A DNA stretch of 64,000 bases from Aestuariivirga litoralis (GTDB lineage Bacteria; Pseudomonadota; Alphaproteobacteria; Rhizobiales; Aestuariivirgaceae), in the NCBI RefSeq assembly GCF_015714715.1, contig NZ_WAHS01000001.1, forward strand, positions 1,674,001 to 1,738,000, given 5' to 3'. The translations under genes were made by a program, and so were the position numbers. Position 1 is the first letter of the stretch. Every line of letters starts with the position of its first letter. Below the pieces are notes generated by a model. The model saw nothing but the letters and a program-made list of their open reading frames with translations, had not been told where the DNA came from and searched no databases. Below, in pieces: positions 43,523 to 51,157 of this stretch.

Positions 43523-43663
43523 AAGAGCCCTCATCCGCCTTCGGCACCTTCTCCCATCCCAAGCGGGACGGGAGAAGGCGATAGTCTCAAGAGCCACAGC
43601 GAGCCGCCTTCGCCCGTCGCGTTAGCGATGGGAGAAGGTGCTGACAAGCGGATGAGGGCTCTT
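43523..43663. repeat. Nested palindromic repeat element (141 bp)
   Basis: Outer arms 43523-43558 and 43627-43663 are near-perfect inverted copies: AAGAGCCCTCATCCGC and CACCTTCTCCCATC on the left match GATGGGAGAAGGTG and GCGGATGAGGGCTCTT on the right, differing only in a short middle stretch. A second inverted pair, GACGGGAGAAGGCG and CGCCTTCGCCCGTC, lies inside. The whole could fold as a long cruciform or RNA hairpin. The sequence style (CCTTCTCCC/GGGAGAAGG) resembles dispersed palindromic repeats common in Rhizobiales genomes. The right end touches the phyR stop codon by one base. No clear target duplication is seen. Confidence 0.8.
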
Positions 43664-44454
43664 TAAGCGCTTGGGCCCGAATTGAAGAACAGCGCCTGCG
43701 CGATCATCGCCTTCACCATGTCTGGCGAGAAGGGCTTAGTGATCAGGAAAGTGGGCTCGGGCTTTTCGCCGGTGAGCAGACGCTCGGGGAATGCGGTAAT
43801 AAAGATCACCGGCACTTCGTAGGATTTCAGAATGTCGCTCACGGCGTCGATTCCGGAGCTGCCATCGGCCAGCTGGATGTCAGACAGAACCAGATCCGGT
43901 TTTTTCTTCGCTGCCAATTTGACGGCTTCACTATGTGTGCGGGCCACGCCAGTGCAACTGTGACCGAGCGAGGATACGATGTCTTCAAGATCGAGCGCGA
44001 TCAGCGGCTCATCTTCAATGATCATGACAGAGCCCGACATCATCTGCGAGATCTGCGCGGTGGCTTCATCGAAGGCATCGGCAATGTCCGCTTCATTCTT
44101 GGACAGAATGCGCGCGATATCGCCATCGTTGAAGCCTTCCAGCGTCTTCAACAAAAACACCTGGCGCGGGAGGCCGGGAATCACGGCGAGTTTGGCATGC
44201 GCGCGGCTCTCCCAAGTGTTGGCGCCTGTGTCAGCGCCCAGATTAACCTTGAGCGAGCCCCAGAGCTTCGAGAGAATGTGATAGAGTGTGACCTTGGGGT
44301 GATTTTTCGAGGTGCTGATCAGCGCCGGATTGGCGATCAGGCTTTCCAGAACGGCGGCCACATAAGTGTCTCCACTTTCCTGCGTGCCGGTCAGCGCGCG
44401 TGCATAGCGGCGCAAAAACGGAAGGTGGGGAACGATCACTTCAGAAAGAGACAT
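43663..44454 (-). CDS. phyR: General stress response regulator PhyR
   Basis: Anti-anti-sigma response regulator, 263 aa. The N-terminal half (about 1-135) is a sigma-factor-like domain (HLPFLRRYARALTGTQESGD; LPRQVFLLKTLEGFNDGDIA resembles region 4). The C-terminal receiver domain has the acidic pair E147/D148 (MIIEDEP), phospho-acceptor D192 (VLSDIQLADG), T220 (FITAFPE) and K240 in FLITKPFSPDMV, the PFxxxMV motif area of this class. Phosphorylated PhyR binds NepR and frees EcfG. It is divergent from nepR-ecfG, the conserved alphaproteobacterial arrangement. The 156-bp spacer contains an EcfG promoter facing nepR, not phyR. Confidence 0.95.
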   Translation of the reverse strand: MSLSEVIVPHLPFLRRYARALTGTQESGDTYVAAVLESLIANPALISTSKNHPKVTLYHILSKLWGSLKVNLGADTGANTWESRAHAKLAVIPGLPRQVFLLKTLEGFNDGDIARILSKNEADIADAFDEATAQISQMMSGSVMIIEDEPLIALDLEDIVSSLGHSCTGVARTHSEAVKLAAKKKPDLVLSDIQLADGSSGIDAVSDILKSYEVPVIFITAFPERLLTGEKPEPTFLITKPFSPDMVKAMIAQALFFNSGPSA

Positions 44455-44557
44455 GCTGAATTTCCTGCTTGCAAATATCTGCTAAATTGCGGAATTAAAA
44501 CCAGAGTCTTAAGCTTGCGAAACTCGGGCAGCAAGCAATAAAGATTTTATTTGGCGT

Positions 44558-44582
44558 GGAACTTATGTGCCGCGCCCGCGTT
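44558..44582 (+). promoter_or_regulatory. EcfG-type promoter for nepR-ecfG (autoregulation)
   Basis: GGAAC at 44558-44562 and CGTT at 44579-44582 with 16 bp between, 28 bp before the nepR start. This gives positive autoregulation of the sigma factor together with its anti-sigma factor. Confidence 0.88.
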
Positions 44583-44610
44583 TTGGTCTGGATAAGAGTG
44601 GGGTTTCTCC

Positions 44611-44805
44611 TTGAGCGACAAGAAACGGCAGAGTGAAATGGACGATGAGTCAGATGTATCTTCGTCCGTTGCGGATGCAGTGAGCGGCAAGTTGAAGGCC
44701 TATTACAACAGCGTCACTGGCCAGCCCATTCCCGATCGGTTTATGGACCTTCTTGCCAAGTTGGATGCTGCCTCTGCCTCCAAACCCGGCAAGACGAATG
44801 ACTGA
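44611..44805 (+). CDS. nepR: Anti-sigma factor NepR
   Basis: Small anti-sigma factor, 64 aa, which holds EcfG inactive until phosphorylated PhyR takes it away. The conserved core is residues 24-52 (VSGKLKAYYNSVTGQPIPDR then FMDLLAKLD), the two helices that clamp the sigma factor. The N-terminal 20 residues are acidic and probably disordered. Start at TTG 44611, with a G-rich ribosome site about 7 bp upstream; an ATG ten codons later (44638) is an alternative but has no better site. It overlaps ecfG by 8 bp, so anti-sigma and sigma are made together. Confidence 0.92.
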   Translation: MSDKKRQSEMDDESDVSSSVADAVSGKLKAYYNSVTGQPIPDRFMDLLAKLDAASASKPGKTND

Positions 44806-45367
44806 AAACACTGATCTCCAAAACGAGGCTGAATTCAACCGGTCGCTGCTCGATTCGGTGCGCCCACTGCGTGCCTTTGCCATTTCGCTATCCGGCAAAG
44901 TGGACCGCGCCGATGACCTGGTGCAGGAAACCCTGACCAAGGCTTGGGCCCACCGCGACAGCTTCCAGCCCGGGAGCAATATGCGGGCCTGGCTATTCAC
45001 CATCTTGCGCAATGAATTTTATTCCTTTCTGCGCAAGCGCCGGCGCGAGGTGGAAGATGCAGATGGCAAGATGGCGCTGAATACCGCAGTGGCACCGGAA
45101 CAGCCCGGACATCTGGACCTGCGCGACATGCAGGCGGCTTTGGAAAACCTGCCTCCCGACCAGCGCGAAGCCCTGTTGCTGGTGAGTGCCTCAGACATGT
45201 CCTACGAAGATGCGGCATTGATCTGCGGCGTGGCGGTGGGCACGATTAAAAGCCGCGTGAACCGGGCGCGCTCCAGCCTGGCGCGTGCCCTTTCCATCGA
45301 GTCCGGATCGGAATTCGGACCGGACCGGACCATCCAAGCCGCGATTGCGGCGCCCTATTCAGAATAA
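44798..45367 (+). CDS. ecfG: ECF sigma factor EcfG (general stress sigma factor)
   Basis: ECF15-type sigma factor, 189 aa. Region 2 is at about 15-85 (DRADDLVQETLTKAW for -10 recognition, then GSNMRAWLFTILRNEFYS) and region 4 at about 108-165 (LPPDQREALLLVSASDMSYE, then CGVAVGTIKSRVNRARSSLA). The ATG at 44798 overlaps nepR; the longer frame from 44753 is rejected because its extension lies wholly inside nepR and is Pro-rich. It should direct RNA polymerase to GGAAC-N16/17-CGTT promoters, of which seven exact examples are seen in this window. Confidence 0.95.
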   Translation: MTENTDLQNEAEFNRSLLDSVRPLRAFAISLSGKVDRADDLVQETLTKAWAHRDSFQPGSNMRAWLFTILRNEFYSFLRKRRREVEDADGKMALNTAVAPEQPGHLDLRDMQAALENLPPDQREALLLVSASDMSYEDAALICGVAVGTIKSRVNRARSSLARALSIESGSEFGPDRTIQAAIAAPYSE

Positions 45368-45379
45368 ATTACAAAGCAT

Positions 45380-45404
45380 GGAACTCCTTGGGTTTCCGCG
45401 CATT
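45380..45404 (+). promoter_or_regulatory. Possible EcfG-type promoter (GGAAC-N16-CATT)
   Basis: GGAAC at 45380-45384 and CATT at 45401-45404, 16 bp between; one mismatch from the CGTT consensus. It lies 13 bp after the ecfG stop and 57 bp before the DUF1328-like gene. Confidence 0.4.
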
Positions 45405-45460
45405 CTCACTAAGCCGGGACGTGCCTCTTGGCCAAGTTTTGTACGAGCCGGGAGAGCAGC

Positions 45461-45640
45461 ATGAATTTCTCAAACCTTCTGCATTGGGCTGCAGTGTTTT
45501 TTATTATCGCCCTTGTAGCAGCGTTCCTCGGTTTCGGCACGATTGTGGGCCCCTCTCTTGAAGGGGCCAAATTTCTTTTCTGGGCTGCAATCATCCTGGC
45601 AGTGATATCAGCGGTGATCGGGTTGGTGAGAAAATCCTGA
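45461..45640 (+). CDS. DUF1328-like two-helix small membrane protein (59 aa)
   Basis: Small inner-membrane protein with two hydrophobic helices (about 7-30 and 39-57: AAVFFIIALVAAFLGFGTIV and FLFWAAIILAVISAVIGLV), ending in RKS. This matches the DUF1328 family of short, stress-associated membrane proteins. The ATG at 45461 has GGGAGAG at 5 bp; the 11-codon extension upstream to 45428 is not supported. It sits between ecfG and the HWE kinase, with a possible EcfG promoter (one mismatch) before it. Confidence 0.83.
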   Translation: MNFSNLLHWAAVFFIIALVAAFLGFGTIVGPSLEGAKFLFWAAIILAVISAVIGLVRKS

Positions 45641-45724
45641 TTTCATCACTCAGTAAGTCCTGCCATGGTGAGGGCTCCCGCAAGGGTGGCCTTATGCGTT
45701 TGAACCGGAAGCTCTGTTGTCTGC

Positions 45725-47629
45725 ATGTTGCAAGCCCTTAAAGCCGCTTGGCCTACCTTGGTCACAGGTCTCGGCCTCACCGCCCTGATCACGGGTGCGG
45801 CTCATCTTGCAGAAAATCAGAGTTTACAGCAGCGCGCCAAGGCCCGCGCAGATTTGACGTTGAAACGTGCCATCGTGCGGCTGCAGCAGGAAGGCAACCA
45901 CGTTCAAAACGTCCTGGCCTTTATCGATGCCAGCAAGAGTCCAAATTCCGGCGTGTCGGCCATTCTCGACAATCTCAATTCCGCCTATTTGAAACCTACT
46001 TCGGCTGCGACCTGGATCTGGGTGAGAAGTTATCCGGCGGGTGACACTGCTGCAGCTTTGCAGGACCTCGCGGAACTCGTCGGCAAACCCACGTCACTCT
46101 CCGGCGCCAGCGATCAAGGCCTGCTGCCGGTGGTCTATGCCTACCGCGCATCGGGCACATTGCAGCCCGGCTACAATTTGGCTTCCGAAGTCTGGGTGGG
46201 CAAGACCTTGAAGATGATTGACCGGGGTGCCGTCTATGCTTTGGTTGCCCCCGGTGAAAGCACCATCTGGCCGCAAGGTGCATTGGTGGTTGAGGCGGCC
46301 ACGGCGGGATCGCTGAACCGCGTGCTGCGCGTGATCCCCAAGGATGATCTTGCCACCGTTGCCTATCTGAGCGACGACCAGACGCTATCTCTCTCCGACG
46401 AGCGGCACCCTGATTTGGCATTGGGAGACGTGGCACCAGCCAACGCCAATGGCATTTCAAGCGATGTGATCGCAGCTTCGCCGAAGACCACGCTTTCCAT
46501 TCCGGTTTTGCCGGGCCAGCCCGTCGTTTGGATTCCGGTCATGCTGGTCAGCTTGATGATGACCGGGCTTGCCACGGTGTTTCATGCCAGCCAGATCCTG
46601 CGGGACCGTGCCAGCATTACCCTTGCGCAGCTTTCCGGCACGCAATCCACCCTGGCTGATACGCAAATGTCTGAGCAGGCGTTTTTTGAAACCTCAGGCA
46701 CCGCAAATTTCATCGCCGATGTGGATAGCCGGCTGATCGTGCGCGCCAATGACACGCTGTGCGAATTGCTGGGCTATAGCCGCGAGGAATTGCTGAAGCT
46801 GACGGCCACCGACATCACCCATCCCGACGACGTGGCAAAATCAGAGCAGGCCGCCAATGAACTGTCCGCAGCGGGCTCTTTCCTGGCGCAATTTGAAAAG
46901 CGCTATTTGAGCAAGTCCGGTGATGTGATCTGGTGCGTGGCCAATTCCCGCGCCTACCGTACAAGTTCAGGCAAAGGACAATTTGCCTGCACCATCGTTG
47001 ACATTTCGGCCCGCAAGGAAGCCGAGATGCGCCGCGATGATCTGGTGCGTGAGCTGGCGCACCGGGTGCGCAACACGGTGCAACTGGTGGCCAGCCTGGC
47101 CCGGCAGACGGCGAAATCCGCCCGGAGTGTTGCTGATTATGATCACCGGTTCCAGGAACGCCTGGTGGCGCTCAAGGCCGCGCAGGATTCCCTGTTTGAA
47201 ACGGCCTGGGGCTCGGTGCAGTTGACCGATGTGGCGGCGCGCACGCTGGAGCCCTTCACCGCCACCCATGGCGAGCGGCTGAAAGTGCAGCTTCCCAATT
47301 TGCGCCTTGATCCACAACAGGCCCAGACGATGGCCATTGCGCTCCACGAGCTGGCGGCCAATTCCTCCGTACACGGTGCTTTGGGGCACGGCGGTTCATC
47401 CGAATTGCGTGGCCAGCTGCAACGCACGGATGAAGGCGTTTCCTTCATTCTGGAATGGGAAGACCATAACCCAAATCTCACGAGCAAGCCCAAGCGCAAG
47501 GGCTTCGGCACGCGGGTTCTGCAAGACCTTTTTCCCAGCCAGTTTGGCGGTACGGCGGAATTGCACTGGAATTCCAGTGGCGTGCTCTATCACGCCGAAT
47601 TGCCGGTTTCGCACCAGGCAGAGGCCTAA
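45725..47629 (+). CDS. HWE-family sensor histidine kinase with periplasmic sensor and PAS domain (candidate PhyR kinase)
   Basis: Membrane sensor kinase, 634 aa. The first helix is at about 12-30, a periplasmic sensor at about 32-260 (start RAIVRLQQEGNHVQNVLAFI, CHASE-like in style), and a second helix at about 262-285. A PAS domain at about 310-428 (SRLIVRANDTLCELLGYS, ending TIVDISARKEAE) follows. The kinase core has the phospho-accepting H446 in ELAHRVRN, HELAANSSVHGAL in the N-box and WED in LEWEDHN, the marks of HWE/HisKA_2 kinases. In many alphaproteobacteria such kinases beside ecfG phosphorylate PhyR, so this is a good PhyK candidate. Signal unknown. Confidence 0.88.
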   Translation: MLQALKAAWPTLVTGLGLTALITGAAHLAENQSLQQRAKARADLTLKRAIVRLQQEGNHVQNVLAFIDASKSPNSGVSAILDNLNSAYLKPTSAATWIWVRSYPAGDTAAALQDLAELVGKPTSLSGASDQGLLPVVYAYRASGTLQPGYNLASEVWVGKTLKMIDRGAVYALVAPGESTIWPQGALVVEAATAGSLNRVLRVIPKDDLATVAYLSDDQTLSLSDERHPDLALGDVAPANANGISSDVIAASPKTTLSIPVLPGQPVVWIPVMLVSLMMTGLATVFHASQILRDRASITLAQLSGTQSTLADTQMSEQAFFETSGTANFIADVDSRLIVRANDTLCELLGYSREELLKLTATDITHPDDVAKSEQAANELSAAGSFLAQFEKRYLSKSGDVIWCVANSRAYRTSSGKGQFACTIVDISARKEAEMRRDDLVRELAHRVRNTVQLVASLARQTAKSARSVADYDHRFQERLVALKAAQDSLFETAWGSVQLTDVAARTLEPFTATHGERLKVQLPNLRLDPQQAQTMAIALHELAANSSVHGALGHGGSSELRGQLQRTDEGVSFILEWEDHNPNLTSKPKRKGFGTRVLQDLFPSQFGGTAELHWNSSGVLYHAELPVSHQAEA

Positions 47630-47666
47630 AGGCTCGCAATTCAAGGTAGACAGCCGTCAAAATGAG

Positions 47667-47691
47667 GGAACCTCCCCCTGATTCAGACGTT
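47667..47691 (+). promoter_or_regulatory. EcfG-type general stress promoter (GGAAC-N16-CGTT)
   Basis: GGAAC at 47667-47671 and CGTT at 47688-47691 with 16 bp between, 58 bp upstream of the 61-aa gene at 47750. Confidence 0.82.
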
Positions 47692-47749
47692 CTCTATTCA
47701 CAATCGCACAGTGCCAATTCCGGCCTTGCAGCCCGAAAGGAGATATATC

Positions 47750-47935
47750 ATGCGCACTACCATGTTGATTTCCCTGGTGGTCATGCAATTCACCGTTTTG
47801 CCATTTTTCGCGATGCTGGCTTCGGCCCGTGAACCCGGCTTCAATGCCGTCACCTCAGGTGAAAGCGTGGTGCTTCAGAACGGCAAAGGCTGGCCCGATT
47901 GGATGAATATGGCGCCCACCACGGCCACCAACTAA
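47750..47935 (+). CDS. Small exported or membrane-anchored protein (61 aa), putative stress-regulon member
   Basis: Not recognised. The ATG at 47750 follows GAAAGGAGA (strong ribosome site); a frame from 47711 lacks one. Residues 5-22 (MLISLVVMQFTVLPFFAMLA) form a hydrophobic segment, followed by SAREPG, where signal peptidase could cut after ASA. The remaining 38 residues are polar and end in WPDWMNMAPTTATN. It could be a small periplasmic peptide or a single-pass protein. An exact EcfG promoter is 58 bp upstream. Its stop overlaps the convergent OiaK-like gene by 4 bp. Confidence 0.75.
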   Translation: MRTTMLISLVVMQFTVLPFFAMLASAREPGFNAVTSGESVVLQNGKGWPDWMNMAPTTATN

Positions 47936-49155
47936 TTCAGGCCGTTTTTTAACCTGACGAAATAATCATCGCCACCTACCTGCCCGCCCTTCATGGCCAC
48001 TTCCAGCCCATCAAAATCGGGGCTGGCGGAACGCGCCAAGCAGAGCGGGGAGCCCGGCGTTTCAACCAGAGGGAAGCGCGTGGTAAGAGCGTAGATATCA
48101 AGCTCCCCCAAAGCGTGGCTGGACGTGTCTCCGCCAGCGATCACGAGCCGCTTGAGTTTGAATTCCGAAATCAGCTTACGCGCGATGCTTCCCAATGTTT
48201 TAGACAGTGTTTCACGCCCCTTGGGTATGGCCTTCAGCGCCTCACCTTGATCCGAACTTGGGCCTGAGGCGGAATAGATCAGCGGGCTTTTGCCTTCAGA
48301 CATAAGAGTGCGCGCTTGGGTTAAGATGGATGAGGCGTCGCCTTTTGCCAAAGAGAGTGCATCGGCAGGCAGGACTGAAAAACCATTTTCGGCTGCAAAT
48401 TTGATCTGGCGTTCAGTGGTAGGCGAGACGCTCCCCGAAATGACAAGCATCTGCGCCACGGCTGCGACCGCTGCAAAATGCGCATCGCGCTTTTTGCTCA
48501 TCGCGGACATCAAGGCATATTCGACGCCGGAAGAACCGACCATAAATGGCAAGCTGTCAGGCTTCAGATTAAGAAGTGCCTCGCCCGCGGCTTTCTGCGT
48601 GGCGGCATCATGCACATCCAGCAAATCGACCTGCGCTGCCGTTTGCCTGGCCAGATGGCGGAGCACATCGGTCTCGTCCATGGGGGTTACTGGATGCACG
48701 CTCATCACCGGGTGGCGGTCGATGCGGTAGGTCTTGCCTTGGTAACCGGCAAAGAGATGGCCCGCGAACGTGTATCGCTTCAATTGCGGTGCACCGACAA
48801 CAAGTGCGGCACGCTGCTGGTTGAAGACCTTCAGCCCGATTTCCGTGGCGCGGCCGATGCTGCCCACCTTCGGGCTCGAGTCAAAAGTCGAGCAGACCTT
48901 GTAATGGCAGAAACGGCCATCCAAAGTGTTCAGCCATGCGAAGACACCGGGAAGATGCGTGTCCATCCAGTCTGGCGTCTGGCTGCGGCTGGTGCCGGCC
49001 AACCCGATGGCTTCGTAATCCTTGAAAGGTGCGAGTTGTGCGGCGCTGGGTACCTTGGTGAAAAGTACTGTCTTCACGCCATGACTGGCCAAGGCCTCCA
49101 TCACATCGGTGGAGCCGGTAAAGTCGTCGCCATAGTAGGTGATGAGGCGGCTCAT
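47932..49155 (-). CDS. oiaK: Four-carbon acid sugar kinase family protein, candidate 3-oxo-isoapionate kinase (OiaK-like)
   Basis: DUF1537-family kinase, 407 aa, which phosphorylates acid sugars. The N-terminal substrate domain begins YYGDDFTGSTDVMEAL (D10, D11 conserved). The C-terminal nucleotide domain has VIAGGDTSSHALGEL and ETPGSPLCLA, as in the family. The start at 49155 (MSRLITYYGDD) is chosen; the frame extends to 49383 but that part is antisense-like to the neighbour and low in sense. It overlaps the RuBisCO-like gene by 4 bp. In the known D-apionate route, this enzyme converts 3-oxo-isoapionate to its 4-phosphate for the RuBisCO-like protein; assignment rests on the neighbours. Confidence 0.85.
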   Translation of the reverse strand: MSRLITYYGDDFTGSTDVMEALASHGVKTVLFTKVPSAAQLAPFKDYEAIGLAGTSRSQTPDWMDTHLPGVFAWLNTLDGRFCHYKVCSTFDSSPKVGSIGRATEIGLKVFNQQRAALVVGAPQLKRYTFAGHLFAGYQGKTYRIDRHPVMSVHPVTPMDETDVLRHLARQTAAQVDLLDVHDAATQKAAGEALLNLKPDSLPFMVGSSGVEYALMSAMSKKRDAHFAAVAAVAQMLVISGSVSPTTERQIKFAAENGFSVLPADALSLAKGDASSILTQARTLMSEGKSPLIYSASGPSSDQGEALKAIPKGRETLSKTLGSIARKLISEFKLKRLVIAGGDTSSHALGELDIYALTTRFPLVETPGSPLCLARSASPDFDGLEVAMKGGQVGGDDYFVRLKNGLN

Positions 49156-50420
49156 GCCTCTTTCCCATCGGCGAATTTGGCAATCGACTGCGCCAGTTCG
49201 GGATGATCCTTGGCGTAAATCTCCAGCGGCACGCCGGCCACCGCCGCTTCCCAGGCCTGGCGCACGGCTTTCACCCCTGCCCCCGGCCCTCCCGGATGCG
49301 AGACAATGCCGCCGCCGCAAAGATACATTAGGTCCAATGTGCGCCCGGTGCGCGCATAAGTGTCCGCCGCCTGGCCGCCCCATTGGCCGGAGCCCGCCAC
49401 CGGCAACACCGCTTCGCCGGCATCCAGCAGTGGCTGTTGCAGCGCTTTGAAGGAAGAAACAAAACTCTCATCCGGCTCCCAGTATTTGACGCGGATGCCG
49501 TTGATCTGAAACTGGTCCACGCCAAGCAAGCGCCAGAATTGCTGATAGACCTTGAAATCCAGGCCCAGGCCGGGATGGCGGGTCAGCATGTCCCAGCCAT
49601 TGCGATGGGCATGCAGCACCAGGCCTGAACGCTTGCGCAAAAACGCAATGGCACCAAAACCGATGGAATTTATGTTGATCACGGCGCAATTGCCGCCCGC
49701 CTTCAGCACCAGATCATGATTGCGCATCATCTCATCAGGATCGACGGCGGAGATGCCCCAGGCATACATGACTTTGCGGCCGGTTTTCTGCTCACGCTCG
49801 AGGATCATCGGCATGACGGCCTTTACCCGTTCGGCCAGCGGCGAGTAAGCCGGCGACATCAGCTTTTCGTCGTCCTTGACGAAATCGACATCCGCTTCGA
49901 TCACATCGCGCACCAGTGCCGCAGTCTCCGGCGGGCGCAGGCCCAGAGCCGGCTTGACAATGGTGCCGATGATCGGGCGACCCTGAACGCCGGTCAAACG
50001 GCGCGAACCGGCAATGCCGAATTGCGGCCCGAGATAGGCACCCCTGAACGCATCCGGCAGTTTCATATCCACCACGCGGATGCCGCTGAAGCCCTTGATG
50101 GCGAAAAGGCCACCCACGGCAATGGTCATCAGGGCCGATAAATCAGTGCCGATGGCGTCGAAGGGGAAATCAATATCCGCCTCAGCGCGGTTGAAAGGGC
50201 CAGTGGAATCGCTTGGGAAAGACGGCACCAATGCAGGCGGCAGCGGGCGGATCGCCACCACGCGGGCGGCCACGCGGTTTTTCAGTTCCTCGGTTTCGCC
50301 GGGCAAGGGTACGAAAGTCCCTGTCGATTGGTCAGACGCAATCTTGGCAGCCAGCTTTTCAGGGCTGCCTGGCGTTTCGATCAAATAAGTGAGGCGGATG
50401 AATTCTGATGGCTTGGTCAT
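49152..50420 (-). CDS. RuBisCO-like protein, candidate 3-oxo-isoapionate-4-phosphate decarboxylase or transcarboxylase/hydrolase (OiaX/OiaT-like)
   Basis: RuBisCO large-subunit-like protein, 422 aa from ATG 50420. RuBisCO active-site positions present: K156 in GTIVKPALGL (spinach K175), K182-D-D184-E185 in FVKDDEKL (carbamylated K201 and Mg ligands D203/E204), H272-R273 in LHAHRNG (H294/R295), and the phosphate-binding CGGGIVSHPGG loop. Loop 6 lacks the GKLEG signature (GIRVKYWEPDE instead), so it is not a CO2-fixing enzyme. In D-apionate catabolism RuBisCO-like proteins act on 3-oxo-isoapionate-4-phosphate, giving either L-erythrulose-1-phosphate or 3-phosphoglycerate plus glycolate. Which one applies here is not resolved. 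In operon with the kinase. Confidence 0.87.
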   Translation of the reverse strand: MTKPSEFIRLTYLIETPGSPEKLAAKIASDQSTGTFVPLPGETEELKNRVAARVVAIRPLPPALVPSFPSDSTGPFNRAEADIDFPFDAIGTDLSALMTIAVGGLFAIKGFSGIRVVDMKLPDAFRGAYLGPQFGIAGSRRLTGVQGRPIIGTIVKPALGLRPPETAALVRDVIEADVDFVKDDEKLMSPAYSPLAERVKAVMPMILEREQKTGRKVMYAWGISAVDPDEMMRNHDLVLKAGGNCAVININSIGFGAIAFLRKRSGLVLHAHRNGWDMLTRHPGLGLDFKVYQQFWRLLGVDQFQINGIRVKYWEPDESFVSSFKALQQPLLDAGEAVLPVAGSGQWGGQAADTYARTGRTLDLMYLCGGGIVSHPGGPGAGVKAVRQAWEAAVAGVPLEIYAKDHPELAQSIAKFADGKEA

Positions 50421-50446
50421 TGAAAAACTTCTGCTAAGCATAAGTC

Positions 50447-51157
50447 ATGCAGAATGGGCCCGTTGCCAAGCGAAAACTGTCGGACGAGGTTTTTGACCGG
50501 TTGAAGCGCATGATCGTGGATGACGCGATGAAGCCCGGCAGCAACATGCCGTCCGAGCGTGAATTGATGCTGCGCCTCGGCGTGGGCCGCCCGGTGATCC
50601 GCGAGGCGATGCAGGCGCTGAGCAGCATGGGCATGGTTGAAATCAATCATGGCGAGCGGGCGCGGGTTCTGGAATTCAACGCCCAATCGATGTTCCGCCA
50701 GTTGGACCAGAGCGCACATATCATGCTGCAGCGCTCGGCCGAGTCGCTGGAGCATTTGAAATCGGCGCGGCTGTTCTTTGAGCGCGGCATGGTGCGCGAG
50801 GCGGCACTGAAAGCCACGCCGGAAGATTTGGACGAGCTGCGCAAAATTCTTGAAGAGCAGCGTCACGCCCTTGGCGACGTGGAGCGGTTCATGGCGGCCG
50901 ACATGCAATTTCACAAGCGCATCGCCGCCTGCTCCGGCAATCCGATTTTCGTGGCGGTGAGTGAGGGCATGCTGGGCTGGCTGCATTCGTATCACACCGA
51001 AATGCTGCTTTGGACCGGCAAGGAAAAATACACGCTGGCAGAGCATGAAGAGATCATTTCGCATCTGGCCGCCAATGATCCTGAGGCGGCAGAAGCGGCC
51101 ATGGTGAAACATCTGGACCGTTCGCGCGCGCTTTATGTGCTGCCCGGCCAAGGCTGA
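50447..51157 (+). CDS. GntR-family (FCD subfamily) transcriptional regulator
   Basis: Transcription regulator, 236 aa. An N-terminal winged helix (about 10-75: LSDEVFDRLKRMIVDDAMKP, MPSERELMLRLGVGRPVIRE) is followed by an all-helical FCD ligand domain (about 95-225) with metal-ligand style residues in DMQFHKRIAACSGNP and LAEHEEIISHL. Only 26 bp separate its start from the divergent RuBisCO-like gene, and its stop abuts the convergent ApsD-like gene. It is the likely repressor of the apionate genes on both sides. TGGT-N11-ACCA at 53045-53063 is one possible site, but the match is short. Confidence 0.9.
   Translation: MQNGPVAKRKLSDEVFDRLKRMIVDDAMKPGSNMPSERELMLRLGVGRPVIREAMQALSSMGMVEINHGERARVLEFNAQSMFRQLDQSAHIMLQRSAESLEHLKSARLFFERGMVREAALKATPEDLDELRKILEEQRHALGDVERFMAADMQFHKRIAACSGNPIFVAVSEGMLGWLHSYHTEMLLWTGKEKYTLAEHEEIISHLAANDPEAAEAAMVKHLDRSRALYVLPGQG

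Noticed and set aside
44753-44797. Longer N-terminus for ecfG
   Set aside because: The extra 15 residues lie wholly inside nepR, are Pro-rich and precede the normal ECF start; the ATG at 44798 gives the conserved nepR-ecfG overlap.
49156-49383. 76-residue N-terminal extension of the OiaK-like kinase
   Set aside because: The extension is Gly/Arg-rich, antisense-like in composition and lies within the RuBisCO-like gene; MSRLITYYGDD at 49155 is the family's normal start.
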